NCBI GenBank assembly: GCA_015501055.1
Contig: JADNYV010000395.1
Location: 1 to 31,932, forward strand
Origin: Mucidula mucida
Lineage: Eukaryota > Basidiomycota > Agaricomycetes > Agaricales > Physalacriaceae
Direction: 5' to 3'
Length of the DNA stretch: 31,932 bases
The position numbers and the translations under genes were made by a program. This document shows positions 19,384 to 28,947 of this stretch, one piece after another. Numbering within the stretch: position 1 is the stretch's first letter; every line of letters begins with the position of its first letter. Below the pieces are notes generated by a model. That model was not told where the DNA came from, made no database searches, and worked only from the letters and a program-made list of their open reading frames with translations.

Positions 19384-20334
19384 TCATCTGCTGGTCGACC
19401 CATTCCCGGCTCTCAGCTCGTTCGAACGACGAGACCTCAGGTGGCTATCAACAAACTCCCATATATCCATAGTGGCACCTGGGTACTCCCACTCCAGCAG
19501 TGGATCATGCCGTGTTGGATAACAAACTACCCCTTCAAGCACGGCATAACAAGGATCGGGGCCCACAATTATGAGCCTCGGATCTGTCAAAAAGGGACCA
19601 AAATCAGACGCGTTCCAGGGCAACAGCTGCGCAGGATTCATGAATTCAATGATGAAAGCTTTCAACGTAGGTGGCGCGACGGACAGAGCGCTACGGACGA
19701 ACTGTTCTTTCTCAGTTGCCCAGGCTGGTGGGGAGGAGGGGTAGAAATCGACCATGATATGAGTGAGGAAAGGACAACGCGTGAAGATTGATTGCCACAC
19801 AGCCGTTAAGTTGTCCTCGACTACGTTGAACTCATCAAATTGCAGGTTTAACTGCGTGATATTGCGAGGAAGGAGGGTCTCAACGGTGAGAGCCTGAGGT
19901 GAATCTATTTCCGCCACTGTAGAGAGATAGCGAACAGAGGTGAGGCTCGTGTCGACGTAGGGTAGTAAATAGCAGGTATCACACCACCACGCCAGATAGC
20001 GGAGGCCGGTGAAGGTGTCCAGGAGACATTGCAGATCGTCTGGGTAGTATACGTCCTGGTGCACACAAAGGCGTTTGACATGGCGCGCAAAGAACAATGG
20101 GTCATTGCGTGATTGGATAACATTGGCTAACGCTTCGCAGTTGTTGAATGAGCGAATGGCAACAGTGTGATAGAGGATTGGGTCAATCCTAGATTGAGCA
20201 TTAGAAAGAAATAGTTGGTCCAGCAAAATTCGCACCAGGCGCGTATAGTCTTGGAGACAAGGACGAGACGAGACGCATGTTGCCGGTCGATGAGAGCTGC
20301 CGTCTCGAGAATATGACGTTTGTACTTCTGACAT
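19384..20334 (-). CDS. B: F-box-like protein with remodelled N-terminus
   Basis: Paralogue of B'. From IDPILYHTVAIRS onward it aligns with B' to the end (RHVKRLCV, CLLDTFTGLRYLAWWC, LPRNITQLNLQF, FVRSALSVAPPTLKAFIIEF). The first 45-50 codons differ. A deletion of about 29 bp just after the ATG removes the LPLDIARHI segment and shifts the frame. The 47-bp intron (GTGCGA donor, TAG acceptor) would then be read through, which brings the frame back, giving one 316-residue open frame. If the intron is spliced as in B', the protein is frameshifted. Either way the F-box is lost, so a normal SCF role is unlikely. It is divergent from A across a shared 303-bp promoter. Confidence 0.6.
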   Translation of the reverse strand: MSEVQTSYSRDGSSHRPATCVSSRPCLQDYTRLVRILLDQLFLSNAQSRIDPILYHTVAIRSFNNCEALANVIQSRNDPLFFARHVKRLCVHQDVYYPDDLQCLLDTFTGLRYLAWWCDTCYLLPYVDTSLTSVRYLSTVAEIDSPQALTVETLLPRNITQLNLQFDEFNVVEDNLTAVWQSIFTRCPFLTHIMVDFYPSSPPAWATEKEQFVRSALSVAPPTLKAFIIEFMNPAQLLPWNASDFGPFLTDPRLIIVGPDPCYAVLEGVVCYPTRHDPLLEWEYPGATMDIWEFVDSHLRSRRSNELRAGNGSTSR

Positions 20335-20473
20335 GATGGTGGTAGGCAGCGATCACGCTCAGATCACGCTTGCCTTTTTACCATACAGTCATGGCACGGC
20401 GACGCGAGAAAATGACGGCCCTCAACGCCGCCAAGGTATCCTCAACACAGTGACCGACGACGACGGGCCTATC

Positions 20474-20501
20474 CTGTTGTCGACGTCGGTGGTATATTGC
20501 G
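20474..20501. promoter_or_regulatory. Conserved block in the divergent A/B promoter
   Basis: 28 bp identical to the reverse complement of 2676-2703. It lies about 140 bp from the B start and about 137 bp from the A start, close to the midpoint of the intergenic region. Confidence 0.5.
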
Positions 20502-20637
20502 TATCACGTTGCTACATATGATGGCGTACGTCTGTCAAACTCGCACAATCATTGATTCTGATGCTGGAGGGATATAGGGCGTGTAATCATTGCGGATGCA
20601 GCTTGCACCGTTTACTTCCCATCTACCTCCTCCCAAC

Positions 20638-21909
20638 ATGCGACGCCTCTTTCCCACTTGGTGGCCGCTACTCATTATCTTCATCCCCGTTTACTTGTTT
20701 TACATGCTTATCATGGCCCTCATCCACCTGGTCGTGCGAGCATTGTCGTTGGGAGATATGCTTGTCGATATCATCATGATCCATTTCGCTGTCCACCGCA
20801 GGCGCCCAGTACGCGTCCCCCAGCGCTCCGACCTTCCACCTGAATTATGGAATGCCATTCTGGCGAAATGTCAAGACCGATCCACCCTGCTATCGTGTAG
20901 CCTTGTCTGTACCGCCTGGGCATCCATCAGCAGACAGCATCTACATCTTAGAATGTCTTTGGATGCTCGTGCGCGTACAGCCCGTCTCGGTCATCTCCTC
21001 CGCTCGCCGGTGCAGACGTTGACCCAAACGGCCGACTGTGCGAGGTTCAGCGGACAGGATTACGGGCAGCATTGGCGTGTCGTCCGTCTTCTCCACCTTC
21101 GTGGAGCCAAATTACGCAGTGCTATCCTCACAGGAGACGCTCGGGCAGTCCCGCTTCTCAAGCGATACTACCTCGACATCGTCGAACTGACCTTCGAACG
21201 TAATGCCATTTCCTCGCTCCACTCCGGCGAAGTTAGTCCTGCCGAAGCACTGAGCAAATTTATCGCTCAAGTTTCTTGCTTCAAAAGCCTTCGTTCCTTG
21301 TCCATCAACTTTGACTGCGTCGGGTATCCCACGCTCAATGATAGTGAATCTTCAGAAATTCTTCCTGTTACCCGATTATTCGTGCGCGGAACATGGTCTG
21401 GCGAGCTTGGGAATTGGGTGCAGAAGACGTGTAGGCGACTAAAGACATTGGAGCTCCTTGCGCACAATGGATGGTACAGCAAGGATACTGCGTCTGTGGA
21501 AATTATGCTTAGAGCAAACGCCGAAACGCTGCGCCATCTGCAGTTGACTGTCCCCGGTTAGTCGCCTTTCCCCTCTACATCCCTCGCCTTTCATCTTGTG
21601 TTTTAACCAGGCGCGTTAAACCTTTCGGTGGTCAAAGATCTGCGCAGTTTGCTCTTAAAGCAAATCGACGACTCGAATGCCTCCTTCGAGAGTGTCATTT
21701 CGACTCTGCAATCACTCGACCCCCTGCGATCTCCCAGGAACGTGCGTATACGCCCCGCCAACCCACGTCACAGATTTAGCGATGAACAGATTGCCGCGTT
21801 TGCAGATGAGATGGCCAAGCATGGGCTCAGGCTGCTGTTGGAGGAGAAGGAGCGGTATACTCTGAATTATACCGACCAAGACTTTGGTGTCGTGAAGGTT
21901 TTGGGGTAA
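20638..21909 (+). CDS. A: membrane-anchored F-box protein
   Basis: Two exons, 20638-21556 and 21611-21909, with a 54-bp phase-1 intron (GTTAGT donor, CAG acceptor). The product is 405 residues. The ATG at 20638 is preferred over 20596 because the equivalent upstream ATG in A' is out of frame. Residues about 10-35 form a strong transmembrane helix (PLLIIFIPVYLFYMLIMALI). A basic HRRRPVR segment precedes the F-box at about 66-103 (LPPELWNAILAKCQDRSTLL, then CSLVCTAWASISRQHL). Family segments follow: LRSPVQTLT, YGQHWRVVRLLHLRG, LSKFIAQVSCFKSLRSL and AETLRHLQLTVPG. No lesions were seen, so this is the intact counterpart of A'. Probable role: membrane-tethered SCF adaptor, inferred from domains only. 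Confidence 0.8.
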
Positions 21910-22149
21910 TTGATATGTTTCTTGAGATGCGCTGGCCGCAGTGCTTTCAATTGTGTGAGTTTCCTTTCTTTCCTTTCGGCCACGAAACTCATATCCCTCA
22001 GATGGTTCGATGCGCTTTCCGAAATTAAATATTGAAACTTTTTTGTTTGAAAAGAGACGCAATGTCGGCATATATTAGATAAACCCAGCATTCAAATGTT
22101 CACAGTCGAAGCCCCTTATAATGAATGGGTGGGATAATGAGGTAAGTTA

Positions 22150-22360
22150 TGCAGAGAGCATGTTACCAGCAAACGCCGAAACGCTACGCCAATACTCAAG
22201 GTTTGACATTGTTCACCTTGCCATCTGTTCCAACATTATCTGAATCTTGTCCTAGAGAATTGCCGTTGAAGCGACGACAAGGACGTGCTACGACTGTAGT
22301 GAGGACACTCGCGTACGCGGGGAGTAGGCTTGGTCTGCTGTTGATGGAGACGTAACTCCA
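22150..22360 (+). pseudogene. Short F-box family fragment
   Basis: At about 22158-22195 the DNA closely matches the end of exon 1 of gene A, the region encoding MLRANAETLRHL. At the far end LGLLLMET resembles the family C-terminus (LGLFLVEN in D). The middle is unrelated and the frame is not continuous. The same stretch still aligns with about 80-125 at the left edge, so the fragment belonged to the duplicated unit. Confidence 0.55.
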
Positions 22361-22795
22361 GGATTTCGGCATCTTTCAATATAGGCGTCAAACGGTCATG
22401 CTGTTACTCGTCCAATATGCGAGTTGTGGAGGTGTTTGAGTGAGTGTAATAGATGCGAAGAACGTCTGTGATATTCGGCTGTAGCAGCTTCATTTGCGTA
22501 CATCGGTTTTCTTGCTTTTCAAAGACGGTCATGAAGCTCACATTCTCCTAGAACATAGCCAAGCTGGCCATGTAGACTTCTCGCTGCACGCTTGCGGCCA
22601 ATAGTATCAAACTTGCGCTAGATGGCACTTGGCTGTCCGTCAGCCGAAGCGTCATGTGCGCCACCTATACTTTAGGGATCATTCAACAACGACTCTGATA
22701 TTGATTCAGATTGGGGTACGCCGGGGATGTTTCTGAATTTCGTAGGAGGAAGTTGCATGTGCAGATGTCATTACGTTCCTGCTAATTCTGGTGTC
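22361..22795. other. Relic flank, no gene
   Basis: Between about 22600 and 22770 the sequence resembles the region between D and C (16210-16330), including GGCACTTGGCTGTCCGTCAG against a similar stretch near 16216 and TTTCGTAGGAGG. No open gene is present. Confidence 0.45.
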
Positions 22796-23715
22796 TCGCT
22801 TCAAACGTCTCCGTTCCCTGTCCATCAATGTTGAGCATAGGGGGCTGGTCTGTCAAGGAGCAGGGAGCTTAGAGCGAGTCTGGAGGTCGACGGTGACGGT
22901 AAGACATTAAGTATTAGAGGAATGTAAGGTATCTACATACCTGGAGGTCAACAGTGACGGTAAGACGTTAAGTATTAGAGGAATGTAAGGTATCTACATA
23001 CCTGGAGGTCGACGGTGACGGTAAGACGTTAAGTCAAGTCACCGTCGCCTCCGGCTATATGTAAAGTACGATGATGTAATTGTAGGTCCAAATGTAAATA
23101 CCGGATGTACTTATACTAGCTGTACAGTAACATGGTCAAAGTGCCGGATCCTACTGATGTTCTGCCCATTACCCAATTATCTTTGAGCGGGATGTGGTCT
23201 AACAACCTGAGCGAGTGGTTGCAGAGCTCGTGTAGGGGTCTGGAGGCCTTGGAGCTCCTTGGAACGACCGGATGGGGAAAAGAGGTCATTTTTCCCGAAA
23301 TCATGCTCAGATTGAACGCGGATACGCTTCGACACCTGGTGTTGCATGTTCCTTCGACGGATGGTTTGTCGTCTCTCCCTGTGATAACTGATTTTCTTGA
23401 CTGATAGCACCGTTGAATTTGGCCGATATAAAGAACCTTTGCAGTCTTGTCCTGAAGCTTTGCCACCAATCGAGGCCGTGTTTCGACTGCGCCTTTAAGA
23501 CACTGCAATCCCTTCGTCCGCTTGACCACTTGAAAGTACACATCCAGATGGCCAAGCCAGTTTATTTCGTCGTCAAGTCGGATCCAATGGTTTCAGTCTT
23601 TTCCGAGATGTTCGAGAATAAGCTGGGCATGAACTTGGTATCCGACAAGTTGTACCGTACTCCAGCTTTGAAGTGTGTCGTTGGTGCCAAGAATCGTTCG
23701 TCGGTGAAGATATAG
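22796..23715 (+). pseudogene. G: C-like F-box fragment split by tandem repeats
   Basis: The F-box and N-terminus are missing. A short middle piece at about 22796-22870 encodes RLRSLSINVEH, as in FRCLRSLCINVEC of C. After an intervening block carrying 61-bp tandem repeats, the frame resumes at about 23132 with DVLPITQLSLSGMWSNNLSE and LRLNADTLRHLVLHVPSTDG. A 44-bp phase-1 intron (23364-23407) and the last exon (to 23715, APLNLADIKNLCSLVLKL and FSEMFENKLGMNLVSDKL) follow. The 3' half is the closest relative of C in the window and has no stop, so part may still be transcribed. Confidence 0.7.
22880..23034 (+). repeat. 61-bp tandem repeat, about 2.5 copies
   Basis: Units start at 22880, 22941 and 23002 with CTGGAGGTC(G/A)AC(G/A)GTGACGG and differ at only a few bases. 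The last copy breaks off at about 23034. Just after it, GTCACCGTCGCCTCCGG is nearly the inverse of the unit's start, so the block 22880-23056 has inverted ends. Confidence 0.9.
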
Positions 23716-23964
23716 CAATTCGGAATAATGCGAAATTATGGTGCACAGGAGACTCGGATGACACAAGTAGACTCGGCTTGTGAATGCTTTTGATATGTTC
23801 GGTCATACTAGAGCCCTCGATCTTACATGTTCATTATCCTTGCGACGAGTTCGAGCAAGCCTTGCGATAACCGCTTGGCGTGTCATGGCGCATATCCACT
23901 GGGAGGAAGGCGCGACGTCCGAGTCGAAGCAAGAAGCTATGTTATCTAAGACTATTGATTAACG

Positions 23965-24450
23965 ATGAGAGACCTGTATCGGTGCCCATATGTACGATCG
24001 GCTGCGTATGTTAGAAGACCCGTGGGGATTAGGCTTAGCGTGGCGCCTGGAAGCTTATCTATACCTTTCAGTGGTGAAGAACAACTTCGATGCAGACTAG
24101 ATGACCACCGTCCTACTAATCCCTGGAAGCACTCCTCGTGGAACGTTGACTATGAACCTCACTTTGACTTGGATCGAAGTGTCATGGGGAGTGTCGTCCC
24201 TGCGCAGTACGCAAGGGATGTCAAAGTGCTATTGCAGTAACGGTATAAATATGCATTTGGACTTGATTTGGACACGGACATTGGCGAGGATCTGAAAAAT
24301 GTTCTACTACGCGTCTTATACCACATATCTCAGCGCGTCATGCTGTATGATAATCAAACGCGACGCGTGTTTCCGACACGTGGCCAGGTTTATCTTGCAC
24401 CACCATCTCTTCGGCGTCCCGTTGATTGTGGTAAGTCCTCGAGGCATTAT
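23965..24450 (+). pseudogene. Unrecognised relic open frame
   Basis: One frame is open across 23965-24450 except for a single TAA at 24238-24240. After it the frame reads LDLDTDIGEDLKNVLLRVLY and ends near a GTAAGT donor-like site (about 24431). Composition looks protein-like, but no family was recognised and no start or second exon could be fixed. It may be an unrelated decayed gene or chance. Confidence 0.3.
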
Positions 24451-24620
24451 ATCCCATGGGTTGGCTTGTCTAAAGTCATCTTGTTAACAGTGTGGGCTAG
24501 AAAGCTTAATCGTCCCCATCTGCAGCCACTAATGTTTGTCACAAATTTGTGTCCTTTGGCTTAATTGTGCTCATTGGAGAGTCTTAGATATTATCCTATC
24601 GATCTTATGTCTTCCTGTGA

Positions 24621-26205
24621 TTGGATAGGCATAGGCTTGCCCCATCAGACCGTTGTGGCAGAGTTGTTGACGCGTCCGAACGTACGCTCAGGCTACTCCC
24701 CTTCGAGATATCTCACCTCAAGAAATATCTCGCCTTCGTTGTGTATCACGAAAAGAAGCTATCCGTGACTCTGGACGTCTCAGAGGATTCGTCCGAAATC
24801 AGACACCGCGTTGAATCGTTACAGCAGCTTCGTGTGGAAATCATGGCCATCCTGTCTCCAATCCGTCGACTTCCCATCGAACTTCTCTCCATGATCTTCT
24901 GTCATCTGATGGAGGGGTACTATCTTCGTTTCCCTACCTCAAGGCCTCCTTTCTGCGACGTAATGCTGGTCTGCCGGCAATGGTTCAATGTTTTTGATAC
25001 TTCTTGCCCATCGCTTTGGGCAGACATCCTAGTTAACTTTCGTCACCCGCGCTCGTCCATTTTACCTAGGGTTTTGGCGGCGACTCTTAGTCGTTCTCGG
25101 CAGCACCCATTGTCCATCAGCGTCTCTTATTATGACCCCGACAAATCTGGCCCCTGGTGGACGAAGTCTACAGACTTCTCGGGGAGCACTCGGATCGTTG
25201 GCAAACCTTTGATGCTCAAACATGCACCGAACGAGAATGCAAGTGGTTTGAGAGCCTACGAAGCAGACTATGCTGCCTTCGGACATTGTTCCTAGGTGTC
25301 CTCAAGACATCTGATGATATTGACCCAGCATCTGCATTCCGAGACGCCCCCAAGCTTCAGTACATGGATTTGGGCAATTTCCCGATCACCCGTGTACCTT
25401 CGCTTGATATCTCTCGCCTCACTTCCTTTCGATGGAGCAACATACATCTTGAGCAGGCACCAGATTTCACAACGCGCATGCGTTATCTCGAGGCTCTGGA
25501 GCGTTCGGATACCCTCTCCTGTTTTGAATACATGACTTCCCCCGCTCCTTACACTCCGCGCATCGGTTCCTGTGACCGTATCCCAAAGCCGCTCGTTACT
25601 GAGCTTCGAGTCAGCGATCCTGCCTTCCTGACCTCATTGCTGTTCCCTTCACTCACCTTTTTTATAGTTGGTGATTTCAGCGACTACAACATTCCTCTGG
25701 AATCCTATCCGCCCGAAACGTTATATGCTATGTTGGAACTGTCTCGGTGCCCACTTGTCACTCTCGTACTCAGGAATGTGGATTTGGACCTTACACTGTT
25801 TCCTATCCTACGCGGGTCGGTAGCTGGCAGTTTGGAAGAGCTTACACTCTGCCCCTTGCGTTGGACATATGAAGCGGATGAGCTCCTACAAGATTTTGTT
25901 GATTCATTGCAGGAAGAGAACGACGGTGCTTTCACCTTTCTTCCGTCTCAAAAGTCTTGGAACTTGTACTGGAGGACCGCCACCAGAACGCGGGCTGGGA
26001 TGAGTACGCGTTTATTGATGAAGTGTTCGCCGGTGTGATATTGAGCAGGTTTCGTTCAGTCACGCTTACAGTGTGGTCTACTGGGGGATCTTGGCCGATC
26101 GAGGCGTCTACGGTAGAGGTACTACGTCAAACGCCAGGCGTAAGCATTACTCTTCACGACTTCGACGATTACGATGAAGGGATAGATTCAGGTCTTCTCA
26201 CTTAA
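24621..26205 (+). pseudogene. H: classical F-box gene with two frameshifts
   Basis: Typical layout of a basidiomycete F-box protein. A coiled-coil-like region (SSEIRHRVESLQQLRVEIMA) is followed directly by LSPIRRLPIELLSMIFCHL, a CRQWFNVFDTSCPSLWADI segment and RSRQHPLSISV. LLGEHSDRWQTF and many leucine-rich strands come next. The frame changes at about 25150, in a CCCC run after DPDKSG, and at about 25950, in an AAAA run before LELVLED. Each is explained by one missing base. No intron fits either site. These may be real lesions or assembly errors. Total length is near the usual 500-550 residues. The true start is unresolved, as the open frame begins without an ATG. It is not closely related to A, C or F and lacks their hydrophobic N-terminus. 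Confidence 0.65.
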
Positions 26206-26708
26206 GCACTGTAACCTACTATAAATGTCTTTTGAAAATCGCGTGAAGGATGGAGACAATCTACAACTGCAAGTTGCTGAGCGCGCGCCACAAGCCTCTC
26301 GGAGAATTCCTGAGTGCGGCAGGTCCGCAGGGGGCCTAGAACACATGGACAGAAACTCTCACACTGATCATGGATGATGCTGGCGCCATTAAGGGCATCC
26401 ACAGGTCCCCGATAGCGCATGTGTCTGTGTCACATGGATTAGTTCCTTCTTGCGCCATTACCAGACTCACCATTGACCTTCTGAATCTGGTACAACGTAC
26501 AGATGATTTGATATTGACGCGTCATGAGCACGGTTGTGGGATCCAAGGCGCGTATTAGAATTTACCTGAATAGCATGGAGTCAAGACGAAAAAAATGGAA
26601 AGTCCACTGAAAGCTCCCAATCCGTATATATTTCACAAGAAGATCCTACAAATATAACCTAACCAATTATGAATGAGAGCGCACAGGACCGTCCCTTTAA
26701 ACGCAATC

Positions 26709-27746
26709 TCAAAACACAGCAGCAGCCTCAACAATGCGCATCGCCTCCCCAAGAATCCCCTGCTCCTCCTCGCAATGCTGCCCACTGCGCGAGATCTTAT
26801 ACCCAGGGAGACACCTATGCACCGCACATCCACCCGCCACACACGAAACATCCGATACACCCGGAAGCGTTGTGCAATCCACACCCAGCCCGTGTCCATT
26901 AGGCGAGTTGAGCAAATCCATGGCACATCCGCCGCCTATTATAAACCCTCTAATCAGTAACACTCTACCTGACAGAAAAAAGGAGACGACTCACAGCTCT
27001 CCAAATCATTCCTCGTATCCACACACTCCCAATCCCTCGGTCCACCCCCAAAGACGCCACACGCCGTAAACCCGGGCCTGCACGTCTGCTGCGTCTTCTT
27101 GCCCCAATACGCGAGATCCCTCTTCTGCGGGAGCCCAGACGGGCACGCCTGGCGCTGACACTGGTTGCCGCACTTGTTCTTGTTCCCCGGGCAGCCGCAG
27201 TACTGGCTCCCCTGCGGCCCCAAGCGCACGAGCTCGCCCTCGCAGTCGTAGTCGCACACGTCGTCCTTGTGGCACCGCGAGTGGCTGAAATTGGGGAAGT
27301 CGCATTTCTTGTGGCGGTTGTCTTTGCCGATCTATATATAATGGACCGGGTGGGTGAGATTCTGGGTGTGAGAGAAGAGAAGGAATAGGGCGTACCAAAT
27401 CAGTCACGCAGGTGATAGCGTTGGTGATGCCACCGCGCTGGAGGATAACCTTGCCAACGTCGTGGACTTTCAGCCAGTCGCTGATCTGGCTTATGCAGAT
27501 ACAGATTTCAGCTGGACGCGAAATGAGTTTGGGATGCGAAGCACGTCGATGTGGGGGGCGCGACTTACTGGAGATGGAACCACAGTCGACTTGGTTGTTG
27601 CTGCTCTTCGAGCGGACTTTGACAGCGCCAGAGAAGCATCCACAGAAATCAGATGTTCCCCCAGTGCGTCGGACGAGGCCCTCGATTTCCGTGGCCGTGG
27701 CGGCGGCGAAAAGACCGAGGGTGAGGATAGTAGAGAAGATGCGCAT
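26709..27746 (-). CDS. Secreted cysteine-rich protein with CPL1-like domain
   Basis: Four minus-strand exons: 27569-27746, 27396-27511, 26995-27331 and 26709-26935. The introns are 57, 64 and 59 bp, all GT-AG with consistent phases. The product is 285 residues. Residues 1-19 are a signal peptide (MRIFSTILTLGLFAAATAT). The middle is cysteine-rich (CDYDCEGELV, CGCPGNKNKCGNQC, CPSG). The C-terminal part (DWECVDTRNDLESC, GGCAM, then VSCVAGGCAVHRCLPGYKIS) fits the CPL1-like domain. CPL1 of Cryptococcus is a secreted protein linked to capsule formation and host macrophage responses. Related proteins occur widely in non-pathogenic mushrooms, where their role is unknown. A TATA box lies upstream at 27875-27881. 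Confidence 0.8.
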
Positions 27747-27874
27747 CGATGTACGAGTTTCTGTTGTAGTAGAAAAAAAGAACGTGATGCCTGAGGGCGT
27801 GAAAAGCAACAAACGTGAGGTTGGAAAGACCGGAAGAACAAAAGCGTTGAGAGACGAGTGCTTCGGGGATGAGT

Positions 27875-27881
27875 CTTTATA
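27875..27881 (-). promoter_or_regulatory. TATA box of the CPL1-like gene
   Basis: TATAAAG on the minus strand about 130 bp upstream of the ATG at 27746. Confidence 0.45.
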
Positions 27882-27899
27882 CTCGACGATGCATTCGAT

Positions 27900-28945
27900 C
27901 GAATGACATCCGCATCCTCCATCAGAATGAGCCTTGTGGCCGACCCTCCTAAAGTTCGAGATGTAACGGAAGGGGTCGTTTGTCGATCAAGAAGGATTTT
28001 CTTATTGTCGAGAAGGCCAGTCAAAGCGTTCCTGCGTGCCTAGAAAGAAGCGTAGTCTCCTGTGGTGTATCCCTTTCGCCTGAGCACCGTGCATTTGGTT
28101 CAGTATGGGTCATGAAAGATGTATGTGTATGTGTGCTCCATACATGAAGGCTAGAGCTCATCTCCCGATCGATCGTATAAGCGTGCCACACCGTCAACAA
28201 ACCAGACGTATGTGGGGAGCAAATGGCAGTCAACCCGCGTTATCCCTTTGTCGTGTCAATCCTGGTCGATCCTGCCTATAGAAAAGGAGACGCTGTCTAG
28301 ATCCTTAATGAAATTACAGCACTCTTGGCACGCCACAGTCGAGCAGCCGGATTTTCCCTTGAGAATGACAGATGTGAACGCACTTGTCATGTAGACAGGC
28401 AACTGACAGTAAATGAATACTAGCAGCAACCCTGTAAAGAACCGCTACGAGACATAGCGGTGGGCCTGTATGGATCCTTAGTCACTTCGGTACATTTCCA
28501 CAGACGATCAGTATTCCGAGTAGTCACCTAAGAGTGATCGTATCTAAATTTCAAGGGGGGTCATTCCCATAACGGGCAGGGAAAAACTGTTCCTACTACT
28601 GAGAGTACCCGCAACAGATATGCTCTTGACGATCATGGATGAATCTGCAGCCGCATTCGCAAGACCTAAGTATGCTCCAGTAAGTTAGGTGGATTATATC
28701 ACAAAAAAAGCGTGTCACCTTAGAGTAACATGGGATGTATTCAAAAGAACGCTCGTCGCACTTGGTTGTGGAATTCAAATATCGGAGGGCATAGTCGTTA
28801 TTGGTGCCCCCCAATCCAGTAGTGTTGCAGCCAATGAATCCATGATCCAGCGCTTCACTCACCTACGCCCAGGGATACTCAGCGGTCAGCACAATCACGC
28901 CATCGCCTCTGGTTCACATTTACAATTGTGATCAAAAGTACAGGA
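27900..28945. other. 1-kb intergenic stretch without a supported gene
   Basis: Upstream of the CPL1-like gene and downstream of the membrane-protein gene. The minus-strand frame at 28596-28862 contains eight cysteines but begins with GTG inside a GTGAGT donor-like motif, and no upstream exon with a signal peptide could be built. Confidence 0.45.
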
Positions 28946-28947
28946 TC

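Larger units (their letters stand above)
13815..22210 (+). repeat. Right arm of the large inverted duplication
   Basis: Mirror copy of 1-6440, carrying D, C, B and A in the order opposite to the left arm. It is longer than the left arm because of the D insertions (14132-14375 and 14658-15437), a full-length C, an additional F-box relic (18175-19146) and a full-length A. Similarity on the outer side can be followed to about 22210, against position 80 of the window. Confidence 0.85.

Noticed and set aside
26669..27069. Plus-strand Pro/His-rich frames
   Set aside because: They are antisense to the CPL1-like exons, whose splice phases and cysteine pattern are coherent.
27412..27906. Long plus-strand frame of 164 codons
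   Set aside because: Antisense to the signal-peptide exon and promoter of the CPL1-like gene; no domain and no consistent start.
28596..28862. Minus-strand frame with eight cysteines
   Set aside because: It starts at GTG within a donor-like GTGAGT, and no signal-peptide exon could be joined upstream in phase.
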